From the NCBI RefSeq assembly GCF_001612905.1, contig NZ_BDBI01000012.1, positions 248,001-312,000 on the forward strand: a stretch of DNA of 64,000 bases, read 5' to 3'. Each line of letters starts with the position of its first letter. Positions within the stretch are counted from its first letter, which is position 1. This document shows positions 55,401 to 62,300 of the stretch, piece by piece. This DNA comes from Nocardia ignorata NBRC 108230 (GTDB taxonomy: Bacteria > Actinomycetota > Actinomycetes > Mycobacteriales > Mycobacteriaceae). The position numbers and the translations under genes are program-made. The notes beneath the pieces are model-generated. The model was not told the DNA's origin, made no database searches, and saw only the letters and a list, made by a program, of their open reading frames with translations.

Positions 55401-56996
55401 CGCCGTTTCCACCGGCCCCTCGGGTGCGCGGGAAGTCGCGGCGGCGAAAACCGGTGCGGGTAGGGCATTGCGGTCCAGTTTGCCGTTCGGGGTCAGCGGG
55501 ATCTCGTCGAGCGCCACCACGAGCGTGGGCACCATATGACCCGGCAGGGAGGACCCGACGAAACGGATCAATTCCTCGGGGTCGATCGCGGCACCCTGCT
55601 CGGCGAGCACATACGAGACGAGCACGGTCGCCCCGGAATCGGCTTTCGCGCCGATGGTGACGGCGTAGTCGACATCCGGATGCGCGGTGAGGGCCGCGTC
55701 GATCTCGCCCAGCTCCACCCGGAAACCACGGATCTTCACCTGGAAATCCGACCGGCCCAGGTACTCGAAGTCGCCGGTTTCCGTGCGCCGCACGAGGTCA
55801 CCCGTGCGATACATCCGCGCTCCCGGCGCCGCGAACGGTGCCGCGACGAACCGCTCGGCCGTGAGCCCCGGCCTGCCGCGGTAATTCTGCGCCAGCGCCG
55901 GACCCGACAGATACAGCTCACCGGCCACCCCGACGGGGACGGGGCGCAATCGCGCGTCCAGCACCACCGCACCGATCGCGGGGAAGGGGGAGCCGATCGT
56001 CACCGGCTCACCGGGTGTCAACGCGGCGCTGCCGGTGGCCAGCACGGTCGCCTCGGTGGGGCCGTACCCGTTGAAGAACGCGCGACCCTGCGCCCAGCGC
56101 TGGACCAATGTCGGCCCGAAGGCATCACCGGCGACCACCACGACCCGTAACTCGTCGAGCCCGCGCGGGTCCACCGATTCCAGGGCCGCCGGGGTGATGA
56201 GCATGTGCGTCACCCGTTCCCGGGCGATCAGCTCGGCCAGCTCCGGGCCCGCGTAGACCTGTGGCGGCGCGACAACGAGTGTGGCACCGGAGTTGAACGC
56301 CACCAGCAGTTCCAGCACGGATACGTCGAAATTCGGAGAACACACGTGCAGCACTCGTGCCGAGGCATCGACCGCATATCGTTCGCGGGCCGCCGCGACC
56401 AGACCGGCCAGGCCGGTATGCGTGACGACCACGCCCTTGGGTCTGCCCGTGGAACCGGAGGTGTAGACGACGTAGGCGGGGTGCTGGTCGGTCAGCGGGC
56501 GCACCCGGTCCAGATACGAGATCGGATGAGCCGGCTGGGCGGCGATCCGTTCGGCGTCGGAATCGAGCTCGAGCCAGACGATCGACTCGCCGAGGGTCGG
56601 CCGGTGTGCCGCGCAGGTGAGGCCGAGGACCGCGCTGGAGTCGGCCAGCAGGTAGGCGATGCGCTCGGCGGGTAACGACGGATCGACGGGCACGTAGGCG
56701 GCACCGGTTTTGGCGACCGCCCACACCGCCGCCACCGATTCGATCGAGCGGGTGAAACCGAGCGCCACCACGTCGCCCGGGCCGATGCCACAGGCGAGCA
56801 GCTCTCGCGTCAGCCGGGCGGAGTACTCGTCGAGCTCGGTGTAGGTGAGCTCGCGGCGGGCACCGTCGACGGGGGAGAAGGACAGGGCGATCGCGTCGGC
56901 GGCGGTGTCCACCGCGGCGGTCAGCAGCTGTGCGAAGAGGGGAGCGCCCGGCTTCCGATTGCCTCGACCACGCGGCGACCGACGAACTTCACCCAT
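40401..56996 (-). CDS. Giant four-module nonribosomal peptide synthetase with TE
   Basis: A 5531-residue assembly line. Order with landmark residues: A1 (TSGSTG ~177), T1 (GGDSI ~555), E1 (NHxxxDG ~739), C2 (HHxxxDG ~1219), half-C (1520-1830), A2 (~1972), T2 (~2352), E2 (HHxxxDG ~2537), C3 (~3013), half-C (3310-3650), A3 (~3800), T3 (GGNSL ~4174), C4 (HHxxxDG ~4362), A4 (~4852), T4 (GGTSL ~5232), TE (GWSLGG ~5366). No C domain precedes A1, so it can initiate. The predicted product is a released tetrapeptide of D-D-L-L pattern. A3 has Glu at the equivalent of GrsA position 239, often seen for basic residues. The order recalls erythrochelin-type siderophore synthetases, but no hydroxylase, transporter or MbtH is in view. 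The start has no strong ribosome-binding site. Confidence 0.95.
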   Translation of the reverse strand: MGEVRRSPRGRGNRKPGAPLFAQLLTAAVDTAADAIALSFSPVDGARRELTYTELDEYSARLTRELLACGIGPGDVVALGFTRSIESVAAVWAVAKTGAAYVPVDPSLPAERIAYLLADSSAVLGLTCAAHRPTLGESIVWLELDSDAERIAAQPAHPISYLDRVRPLTDQHPAYVVYTSGSTGRPKGVVVTHTGLAGLVAAARERYAVDASARVLHVCSPNFDVSVLELLVAFNSGATLVVAPPQVYAGPELAELIARERVTHMLITPAALESVDPRGLDELRVVVVAGDAFGPTLVQRWAQGRAFFNGYGPTEATVLATGSAALTPGEPVTIGSPFPAIGAVVLDARLRPVPVGVAGELYLSGPALAQNYRGRPGLTAERFVAAPFAAPGARMYRTGDLVRRTETGDFEYLGRSDFQVKIRGFRVELGEIDAALTAHPDVDYAVTIGAKADSGATVLVSYVLAEQGAAIDPEELIRFVGSSLPGHMVPTLVVALDEIPLTPNGKLDRNALPAPVFAAATSRAPEGPVETAIAELFAQILGVQRVGAEDSFFAAGGDSILSIQLVTRARHAGISFTPQQVFEHRTVAGLARVAALGDDAAPALPELPGGGMGEVALTPVLAATLADGSVFGRFTQQMVLALPEGIDRPTLVRILTAVVDHHDMLRAGVRGIDGQWSLDVLPPGGVPVDDLLQRFEGPEDIAAAAMDAVLASLDPRDHRMIGFAWLTRDDGPDGLIVAANHLVIDGVSWRILLSDLVTAWAQHAAGQPIALPAVGTSFRRWAHGLVESAPRRRNELDHWQRTLGVADPLLGKRGLDPVIDTASTVRTFSVEIPADITRAVLTDLPARYRAGAEDGLLAALAMAVRSWRAHRGVNASTTRVRLEGHGREESAVDGADLTRTVGWFTSMYPVALDLSEVDADGAWQPGAQTASVVKAVKEQLRAVPHRGIGFGILRHLDPATELTGSLGQVGFNYLGRISTGDATDHSWLPTADWGEPAADQDPQLPATAVVDINAVAVGTEDGVLLRASFSYASLILDEADVRELADCWTSALTVLAEHLDHPAAGGLSPADVPLVDVTQAELDDWQRTRPGLSDMVPLAPLQLGLLFLAQVSPTDPYLVQLAVEMTGAVDLERLRRAAGAVLDRHGILRTAFTTTTAGTPVGFVVDDVTVPWRVVDTDRTDPHALLAAESRIGFDLTAPPLLRFTVYRGPASLHLVVTAHHLLVDGWSMPLLMRELLVCYAADGAPTLLSHVRPYRDYLAWLADQDRTAALESWRAALDGHEPSLLTATVPPTDAAPGHAMSVVELSRDVAQELAGFAAATEVTVNTVFQTAWGLVLAGALGRDDVLFGAVVSGRPPQLDGVDGMVGLFANTIPVRVRIGENASLRELSSRVQSEQIALLGGHHLGLTDIQRVAGAGELFDTLMAYESYPVDTEGMRQAHGSIDGLEIVDVQAANATHYPVAVGIEVGAGIRVGLQYRLEAIGADIAEALANRLRTVLDAIVHCPERTAGELLGTLAHHRDPISDVAYWRAVLTDLPLELPLPTERPRRVSSDGSESSPATPAAGQPSDPACLVESADRGAGHLTKRPGRVGFTVPAEVCRGVHGTARTYDSTAFSVVYAAFATLLARLSGTDDIVIAAPYSSAAHRVLRLRVLAAAEFERLLTDASMVVDEAMARPGIATDEMVALHSAHADHCAPHLSEPESTESHRAAAPHPLLRVMLRPATTRHCDETSFDLTLSVDTDVMDTHIEPAEIGAEFTYDTALFDQQTIDSFAERLVRLLAAAVENPKTPIGDLPILSTAEHTALLTRPSTEAPTSLFPDLVTTGATLGPDRVAIRYNGHSTTYGELTEHTARVARELIAHGVGPEVPVAVALPRSYEMVAAAVAITTAGGVFVPMDPANPVQRLHHLVTDSGATIGITVGAHLEHLPTDITWLVLDDPAFAESCAARSSTPITDRDRRTPLRADHPAYIIYTSGSTGLPKGVTVTHAGLGPLVAEAVERYRLEPNHRFLHICSPWFDPSVLEWLCAFSTGATLVIVGSDIVGGVELADLLAAEAVTHAIITPAVLGTLDPAGLDALVSLSVGGDVTTTELLSRWQGPHRRYLNGYGPTETTIISTYAELAAGQPITIGTPVRGTHAVILDARLNPVAPGVTGELYLAGPALARGYRNQPVTTSARFVADPWGLPGSRMYRTGDLVRLRTTGDLEYVGRADTQLKVRGFRIEPGEIDAVLTGHTDVECAVTVGRRTPAGSTTLVSYVLAAHDATPDPANLIGYAAGHLPAHAVPSAIVVLDAWPLTSNGKLDRKALPDPMTVTETTTAPRGAMQTRLADLFARVLGLSSVGADESFFAIGGDSILSIQLVSLARTAGITFSTRDVFEHRTVAALARVATTDGPATITLAELPGGGVGEVPLTPVLTESLSTGSSDRFAQTMVLALPDGIDRAGLVATIAAVVARHDMLRARLRELDGGWQLEVLEPHAVPVDELIGEIEAGEDLTGIGTRAMNAALTTLDPAAARMIAFTWVRGNGGGDVLAVAAHHYVIDGVSWRILLPDLILAWAQHRAGQPITLPPIGTSFRRWAHALTTVDRTAELPYWRRALTTADPLLGTRALDRTVDTEATTRSITVQIPPEVTDPLLTTLPALYRAGADHGLLAALALAVRVWRARRGVDAPALRLRLEGHGRQEDVVPGADLTRTVGWFTTVYPVVLDLTELRPASFDDEALAATMRTIKEQLLAVPDNGIGFGLLRSAGHLATESVAQIGFNYLGRAVTTGPADDDWLPTDDLGDIDVDHDPTLPANAVLDINTIAVATETGLRLQADFRYATGILDEPEVRELADIWSDWLTALADHTNHPQAGGPTPSDVPLVRVSQTELDTWRRDHPGLSDVLPLSPLQHSLLALGDMLEESVHAYVIQLMVDLTGELDVDRLRRAAAAVLTRHANLRSAFVTTPDGTPVQVISEDVEAPVRVVDTTEAELAGLLATDQAAGFDPAVAPLLRFTVYRTGSGRNRLVLTGHHILLDGWSMPLLMKELLVLYTTGGDASVLPEVRPYRDYLDWLSRQDRTVAEQAWSELLHGVEPTMLAPELTWPRPTGTGYGLCEFALDATATAALTTFAASVEVTANTVFQTAWALVVAASTGRDDIVFGATVSGRPPQLDGVGDMIGLFVDAVPVRVRIDGAVGEVIRAVQTEQATMLDHHHLGLGAIQRLAGRGELFDTMLAFESYPVDVEGLQQAGGALDGLRIDDLQGADHTHYPITVLVFLGARTQVQVKYRRDLVSDEVARAVTDRLRTALSALTATGTIASDRGADPGLSVGAIDIVTKLGANPTDPITRSRFWRTTLADLPGRLTLPTEALIDTGGDLNTTEHVHTADLATPVRRIEAHRATTRRPIDTGAEFESHHRATGLRVAGAEPEVAPDHRTIGTGSGVEPQNHALGTRDTEHPRSGFPVPATTHRDLRRLADSADAGWSSAISAAVSILIARLTGSDDIVLDTSDLLLRTHIDPTEPFGTLLDRVHQAETRALAHSGIPVEDLTHLLGADHGSLGQFRLELRNSVRPDGASTVPSAEARDLTVVVTESSTGMSVGVDGPGVEVSSATVLAHRLVGLLTDITRRPGVPVGDLSVGVRGEDHLLARIGTGPRHRAARTLAQLLVRGTGFGQRRIAVRDNGTDYTYGTLDADSSRLARVLISEGVGPETVVACAMPRSYEAILALWAVAKAGGVYLPVDPNYPADRIRHMLSDSGAEVGITVTAHARVLPESVRALVVDDPAVRARTAACASTPVRDRHRRRPLRRDNTAYLIYTSGSTGTPKGVCVTHTGLAALVAHSANLMRLRHDDRMLHVCSPSFDQSIEEITTAFHRGATLVIAPPDTFGGAELDELLRTERVTHTIITPALLSTLDPAGPPDLRCVSAGGEAVVPELLSAWASGRTFLNGYGPTEATIGATYTVLRAGERITIGTPVPGMRALVLDARLRPVPVGVTGELYLTGPGLARGYGGRGATTAERFVACPWSETGARMYRTGDLVRWVHKDRYELEYLGRGDFQIKIRGFRIEPGEVDAVLVRHPQVSFALTLGTENPAGETVLVSYVTGRAPDAGALTRWAATLLPAHMVPAAVVVLDHVPVSATGKIDRTALPAPEFVSRRYREPSTGPERTVAAIFAEVLGVERVGADDNFFDLGGNSLLATRLAARLSAAVGTRVPVRSLFAAPTVAGCAAAISASAQAQARPALCAQPRPERIPLSPAQQRMWFLNRFDTGTAAYTIPVVLRLTGALDTAALVGAFTDVVARHEILRTVYPMLDQAPAQVVLPIDHPDVPRLVLAPDTTDPNAAVAELVSSPFDVTTEVPLRAALFDTGDEHILAVAVHHIAGDGFSGGPLTRDLVLAYGARVDGQAPTWTPLPVQYADYAIWQQNLLGDETDPTSTAATQLAYWQRELADLPDQLELPRDRPRPAVQTYTGGRVPFTLDAATHTALTELSRTHGATLFMAVHTAFAVVLSRLSGCTDIAIGTPVAGRGDAVLDDLIGMFVNTLVFRTRVEHRASFTDLLTRQRDIDLQAFAHADIPFERLVEVLNPARSTARHPLFQVGLSFQNLGQVSMDLPEVGVSSVELDRELSQFDLHLIVADRYSGDGAPAGIGGYCTYATDLFDAATVAGFLDRLTRLLSAVLTDPNRPLHTVDLLDPAERTRVLHTWNHTVPHGDPTATLASLRAATVRSTPDAVALVADGARWTFAELDARVNRLARHLVAAGVGPGTRVALAMRRSVDLVVAMYAVTAAGGAYVPVDPDQPQARTRYILDTAAPLLTLTQADTWLAATGSHDAVPVEQLELGGYSPQPVVDAERVAPVRATDTAYVIFTSGSTGRPKGVAVPHTAIVNQLRWKTIEFGLGGDDAVLLKTAATFDLSVWEFWSTGVSGGRIVLASAGGHRDPAYLAELMRTENVTTLHAVPSMLDALLTEELPSSLRRVLAIGEALPVSLARRIQTAAPQAALFNVYGPTEAAVSITSHRVTPRDTVTVPIGRPVHNSRVYVLDAHLNPVPAGVTGELYLGGTQLATEYLARPDLTAERFVADPFTPGERMYRTGDLAAWTADGELDYRGRTDFQTKIRGFRIELTEIDSVLTEHPDVASAVTLGRANQTGETVLVSYVVAGQGKSVTVERLTEWAAHQLPAHMMPASIVVLDRIPLTAHGKLDRDALPAPTFTARTYRAAAGAVEQAVCAVFADVLHLDRVGMDDHFFELGGTSLLATRLAAQLGDALAATVPVSWIFTAPTPAGILTALRAAGTDSTGPDTAFDILLPLRTTGTGEPLFCVHPVSGLAWSFSGLTAHLDRPIYGLQSPALSSAEPLPDSIEQWALLYLKHLRAVQPEGPYHLLGWSLGGVIAHAMAVHLQEDGEQVALLGMLDSRLTSASPATATAATAADLLGGFAAGDEVDARALARQLCALSAPDVPVDEARADRIIDGATTSLALDAAYRPRPFHGPLTYFTATDDPTGSTGATSWADAVTATVHNHPIAATHWRMTEPAALAEIARILRRIDE

Positions 56997-57233
56997 CCGA
57001 GTACAACATCCTCACCTGTCCGGCCCACCACTGCCTGAACGACCCACGAACCCTGCGCGGATTCTGGATCTACCGGGGGTGGACCAGGGTGTTCGGCGAC
57101 CATGACACCACACGACACGCGGCTATGACACATCTCCGGTCTGTTTGCCACCCCAAAAAGCTACCTGGAGCCCGAATTTGTGCGGATGGCACAATACTGT
57201 CGGCGGAATTTGGGCAGCGAACGGAGCAGGCAC

Positions 57234-58466
57234 GTGGCGGCATACGGAACCCTCACCTGGGTCGGGCACGCACTGGCGCCGCTGACCCCGGGCATCACCG
57301 AGGACCTCATCCGCGTCACCGAGCAGATGATTCCCGTCGACGACATCGCCGCGGACCTGGGAGACATGCGTGCGGCGAGCATCGCCGAGAACATCGCCGC
57401 CGTGCAGCACGTACTCGCCGACAACATCGACCCCGCGACCGTCGGCCCACCCCCGGGCGCGGCCGCCTACGCGCAGCGGCTCGCCCGGCGCGGTGTGCCG
57501 CTGACCGTGCTGCTGCGTGCCTACGGCCTCGGCCAGTACCGGTTGCTCGACGCCGCCATCGGACTCATCCTGGCCACCCCGGGTATCGACCACAACGCCC
57601 GCATCGCCGAACTCCTGCGCTTCGCCAGCATCTATCTCGACCGCCTGAACTCGTCCATGGGCCGGATCTACGAGGCCGAACGCGACCGCTGGCTCAGCAG
57701 CAGGCAGGCCGCGCGCCAGCAGTGGATCGCCCGGCTCCTCGACAGCGACGACGTGGATGTGCCCGCGGCCGAGGAAGCACTCGAATACCGCCTCGACCGA
57801 AGTCATCTCGCCGTGGAGGTCTGGACACCGCCCACCGTCACGGGCGCCGAGGCGACGCGAGCGCTGGAACAGGCGCGTCAGGTGGTGGCGTCGGCGCTGC
57901 GGACCGCCGGGCGTGGCCTGGTGGCCTCGACGGGAGACCGGGCGCTGCGGATCTGGTTCCCGGTCGAGGGGGAGCAGGGGATCGACGACTTGACCGCCCA
58001 GGTCGTCGCATCCGGGCTGCCGGTGCGCGTCGCGCTCGGTTCGCTCGGCGAGGGCCTGCCGGGCTTCCGCCGTTCCACCCGCAACGCCGCCCGCGCGAAG
58101 GACCTCGCCGTCTCGGCAGGTCACACCGCGCCGCCGGTTTCGGCCTACGACGCCGTCGCTCCCTTCGCCCTGCTCACCGACGATCCTGATGAGCTCGCCG
58201 CTCTCGTCCGCCGCACCCTCGGCGCCCTGGCGGGTGCCGGCGCCAAGAAGGAACTCCTACGCCACACCCTCGATGTCTTCCTGACCGAGGGTGCCAGCTA
58301 CTCGCGCACCGCCCGCACTCTCGACGTGCATCGCAACACCATCCAGTACCGCATCCAGCAGATCACCACGCGCTACGGAATCACCTTGGATAACAACAGC
58401 TTCGACCTCCGCTTCGCCCTCGGCATCTGCCGCTGGCACCCTCACGTACTGACTCGGACATTCTGA
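57234..58466 (+). CDS. PucR-family transcriptional regulator
   Basis: A 410-residue regulator with an N-terminal sensing region, a central GGDEF-like helical/alpha-beta region (residues ~170-300) and the C-terminal PucR helix-turn-helix (EGASYSRTARTLDVHRNTIQY). GTG 57234 is chosen because GGAG lies 7 nt before it. It sits between the two oppositely oriented NRPS genes and is divergent from the giant synthetase (237 nt apart), so it is a good candidate for control of the peptide locus. Confidence 0.85.
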   Translation: MAAYGTLTWVGHALAPLTPGITEDLIRVTEQMIPVDDIAADLGDMRAASIAENIAAVQHVLADNIDPATVGPPPGAAAYAQRLARRGVPLTVLLRAYGLGQYRLLDAAIGLILATPGIDHNARIAELLRFASIYLDRLNSSMGRIYEAERDRWLSSRQAARQQWIARLLDSDDVDVPAAEEALEYRLDRSHLAVEVWTPPTVTGAEATRALEQARQVVASALRTAGRGLVASTGDRALRIWFPVEGEQGIDDLTAQVVASGLPVRVALGSLGEGLPGFRRSTRNAARAKDLAVSAGHTAPPVSAYDAVAPFALLTDDPDELAALVRRTLGALAGAGAKKELLRHTLDVFLTEGASYSRTARTLDVHRNTIQYRIQQITTRYGITLDNNSFDLRFALGICRWHPHVLTRTF

Positions 58467-59308
58467 GTCCAGCCGGTTTGTGCTGGCCGCACAGCACAGG
58501 CGAGACCGAGGACACAAGTCGGATGTCGCCGCTCTGGGTGGTGGGGCGGATCAGCCGGGAGGCAGGATCGGTAACGGCCGAATCCGACCGCTCGTTCATC
58601 GGCACCGGACGAGGCGAATATTCACGAGTCCCGGGCATTGCCTTGCGCTTTCAACCAGCACCACGGCGGCACACAACACAGAAGGCGTCGATACCCGTTG
58701 CGCCGCGTGTCTAAACTTGTTTATTATGGCTTTCTGAGCTGGTTGCCAGGATCCGAGAAGTCCCGGTAACTGCCGGTCCGAAAATGCCGCAACCGGCATA
58801 TCGGGCGAAACGGTTGAATCCTCCAATTGTCGGGGTTGTGGGGAATCCATAGCGCGTATTCGGCGACAGCGTGGTCGTCGGATCATCCTGGAACACGCTG
58901 GGATCTGGGCGCACCATGTCCCAGAAGGCGATCCGGTGCTGCCAAATGACTTCCACCCCGTTCACTTCCTGCTTGTCAAGGGTCGAGACACTGCTGTGAC
59001 CTCGGCGCCTCTGTCGCGCCGACGGGTCGGCCGCGCGTTTCACGCCCGCGACCCGGGAAATGAATATTCGCGACAGTAGCTTGCATGAATCGTTAACAAT
59101 TATTCGAAGGTGATCTATTACAGGTTAGCCAGACAATTCACCACTGCTGAAAGCCAGAGTAATTGCGCACCGCATTCGCTGCGGTCGATCTGTCATGTCA
59201 TTTTGTTGAATTCGCTTTCATTTCCGGTGGTGCCGCATGTTTTGCGGGGGCAGGGACGGTCCGGTTTGTCGGCCTGCTCCTGGAATGACGCAATACACGG
59301 AGGTCCAC
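58467..59308. promoter_or_regulatory. AT-richer regulatory stretch upstream of the second NRPS
   Basis: About 840 nt without a confident gene. A weak hairpin (TGTGCT 58479-58484 / AGCACA 58493-58498) follows the PucR stop. A minus-strand 110-residue frame at 58711-59043 (IWQHRIAFWDMVRPD) has part coding-like composition but no ribosome-binding site or known family. At 59088-59101 AAT-c-GTTAAC-a-ATT is a near-perfect palindrome, and AGGTTAG at 59122-59128 resembles half of an IdeR iron box. The base composition is noticeably richer in A and T than the flanking genes, especially after 58700. Confidence 0.5.
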
Positions 59309-62300
59309 ATGACCCAGTCGAAGCACCATTTGGACAGCAGCTGGGAGCAGTCTGTTTCCGCGCCGGGCAACGGCGCGCACCCACACAACGGCAATGGCAA
59401 CGGTTCCGTTCCGCGACCTCACGATGTCCTGCCGCTGTCCGCGGCGCAGCGTGGGATCTGGTTCGCGCAGCATCTGGCCCGCGAATCCCCGATTTCGGTG
59501 GCACAGTATGTCGAGATCGACGGGCCCGTCGACATCGATGGGCTCGTCGCCGCCTGTAAAACCGCCGGGCGCGAGTTCGGGTGCGCGCACGTGCGGCTGG
59601 TCGAGGTCGACGGTGAGCCGTATCAGGTCGTCGACGAAGACCTGCCCTCACCGGTGTCGGTGCTCGACCTACGCGAGGACGACGACCCGGTGGCCACCGC
59701 ACACGACCTCATGGTCCGTGACTATTCCGCCCCATTGGATCTGCGCAACGACCGGCTGATGAAATGCGTTGTCTTCCAAACCGGTAACGACCACTACCTG
59801 TGGTATCAGCGCGCTCACCATATCGTGCTCGACGGTTTCGCTGCGGTCACGATGATGCAGCGGATCGTCGAGTTGTACAACGCGTGGGTGTCGGGGGAGC
59901 AGGCCCCGATGTCCACCGCGAAGGACCTGAGCGAAATCGTGGACCAGGACCTGGCGTACCGGGGTTCGACACGCTTCGACAACGACCGCGACTACTGGAC
60001 CGAACACCTCGACGGCGCCCCACCTGTCGTCGGCCTCGCGGGCCACGGCGGCACACCGACCATTCACCCGACGCTCGTCAGCGCGACCCTGCCCGACCAC
60101 ACCGCTCGACAGCTCGACCGGGTCGTCGCCGACCGCGGCACCAGCGTCACGCCGGTGATCGTCGCCGCGTTCGCCGCCTACCTGGCCCGGATGACCGGCA
60201 GCGACGAAGTGTTGCTGAGTCTGCCGGTCTCCGGTCGCCATTCCGCGGTGCTGCGACGGTCCGGCGGGATGGTCGCCAATGTGGTGCCGCTGCGGGTGCC
60301 CGTCGCCGGGAACGGGACGGGCGCGGTGATCACCGCGGTGCAGAGCGAGCTGACCAGCGCGCTGCGGCGGCAGCGGTACCGGCAGGAAGACATCTTCCGC
60401 GATATGGGGATCGCCCGTGATGAAACCGCGTCGTTCGGGCCGGCGATCAACCTGATGATGGTGAGCAACGAGATCGTGCTCGGCGCTACCGTCGGCCGGC
60501 TGCATGTGCTGACCTCGGGGCCCACCTCGGACCTGTTCGTCAATATCTATCCCGGTGCGGGCCGCGACAGCACCCATATCGATTTCCAGGGCAACCCGAG
60601 CGTGTACAGCGGTGACGAACTCGCCGCTCATCACGCCCGGTTCCTGCGGTTCCTGGACGAATTCCTCGTCGGCGGGCCGGAACGCCCCGTCAGCACCCTG
60701 CCGCTGCTGGAACCGACGGAACGGGCCGCGCTGCTGCCCGTGCGTGGACCGGAAACCGTCGGTGACCGGCTGCTCCCCGATATCCTCACCGCCGGGGCAC
60801 ACCACGACCCGGCCGCTACCGCCGTCGCCGCGGCCACCACCACACTGACCTACCGCGAGCTGCACACCCGTTCCACCCGGCTCGCCCGGTACCTGATCGG
60901 TCGCGGTTGCGGGCCGGGGACAGCGGTGGCGATCGCCATGCGCCGTTCGACGGAGTCGGTCGTCGCGGCGTGGGCGGTCGCGAAATCCGGGGCCGCGATC
61001 GTGCAGATCGATCCAGACTATCCGGCGAAGCGCATCGAGCACATCATCGTTGACAGCGGCGCTCGGATGGTCGTCACGCTCGACGCCGTCCGGGACCGGC
61101 TCCCGCGCACCGCGCCCGCGCTGGTCCTCGACGATCCCGCGATCCGCGACGCCTGCGCCGACAGCGGTGACGAACCGGTCACCGACGCCGACCGCCTCCG
61201 CCCGTTGCACGTCGGCGACCTCGCCTACATCACCTACACTTCCGGTTCCACCGGTGTGCCCAAGGGTGTGCAGGTGACCCACCGTGGCCTGGCGAATCTG
61301 GTCGCCGACCGCAGCGACGCCTACGCTCTGAGCCCGCGATCACGGGTGTCCTATGCCCTCTCACCGGCCTTCGACGCCTCCTTCGAACAGTTCCTGACCT
61401 GTTTCGCCAACACGGCCACGCTGGTGGTCGTGCCGCCGGAAGTGATCGGCGGCGATCGGCTCACCCGACTGCTGGCCGATGAGCACGTCACCCATCTGAC
61501 GTTGACGCCGGCGATGCTGGCGACCGTCGACCCGCATCCGCTGACCGAGCTGCGGGTGGTGGTGGTCGGCGGTGACGTATGCCCGCCGCATGTGATCGAC
61601 CGCTGGTCGCGGCACTGCGCGATGGTCAACGAATACGGGCCGACCGAGGCCACGGTGACCGCCGCGGGCGCGCGGATCCGGCCCGGCCGCGACCTCACCG
61701 TCGGCGGCCCCGTCCGTGGTGTGGCGGCGATGGTGCTGGACCGTGGCCTGCAGCCGGTTCCGGTCGGCACGGCGGGCGAACTGTATCTGGCCGGGCCCGG
61801 CCTGGCCCGCGGCTACAACCGGCGCTTCGCCGACACCGCGGCCCGTTTCGTCGCCGACCCCTTCGGCGATCCGGGGCAGCGCATGTATCGCACCGGCGAT
61901 CTGGCCCGCTGGGTCGCGGAGGATTCGAGGGTTGCGCTGGAACTGCTGGGCCGCAGCGATTTCCAGGTGAAGATCCGTGGCTACCGGATCGAACCGGCCG
62001 AGATCGACGCCGCCCTCACCGCCCATCCGGATGTCGACCTGTCGGTCACCGTCCCCGTGCACAACAATGCCGGTACCACCGTCCTGGCCTCCTACGTCGT
62101 CCCCGTCGAGGATCACCGCGTAGATCCCGCGCAGCTGCAACTGTTCGCCCGCGAATCACTGCCGCCGCACATGGTTCCAGCGGTGATCGTGCCGCTGGAC
62201 CAGCTGCCGGTGAACGCGTTCGGCAAACTCGATCGCCGCGCGCTGCCGGAACCGGAATTCGGTGCGGTTCCGGCCGGACGCGACCCGGAAACGGACCGTG

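Noticed and set aside
58711..59043. A 110-residue minus-strand gene between the NRPS genes
   Set aside because: Partly coding-like, but no ribosome-binding site, mixed third-base composition and no recognised family; kept only as a note in the regulatory stretch.
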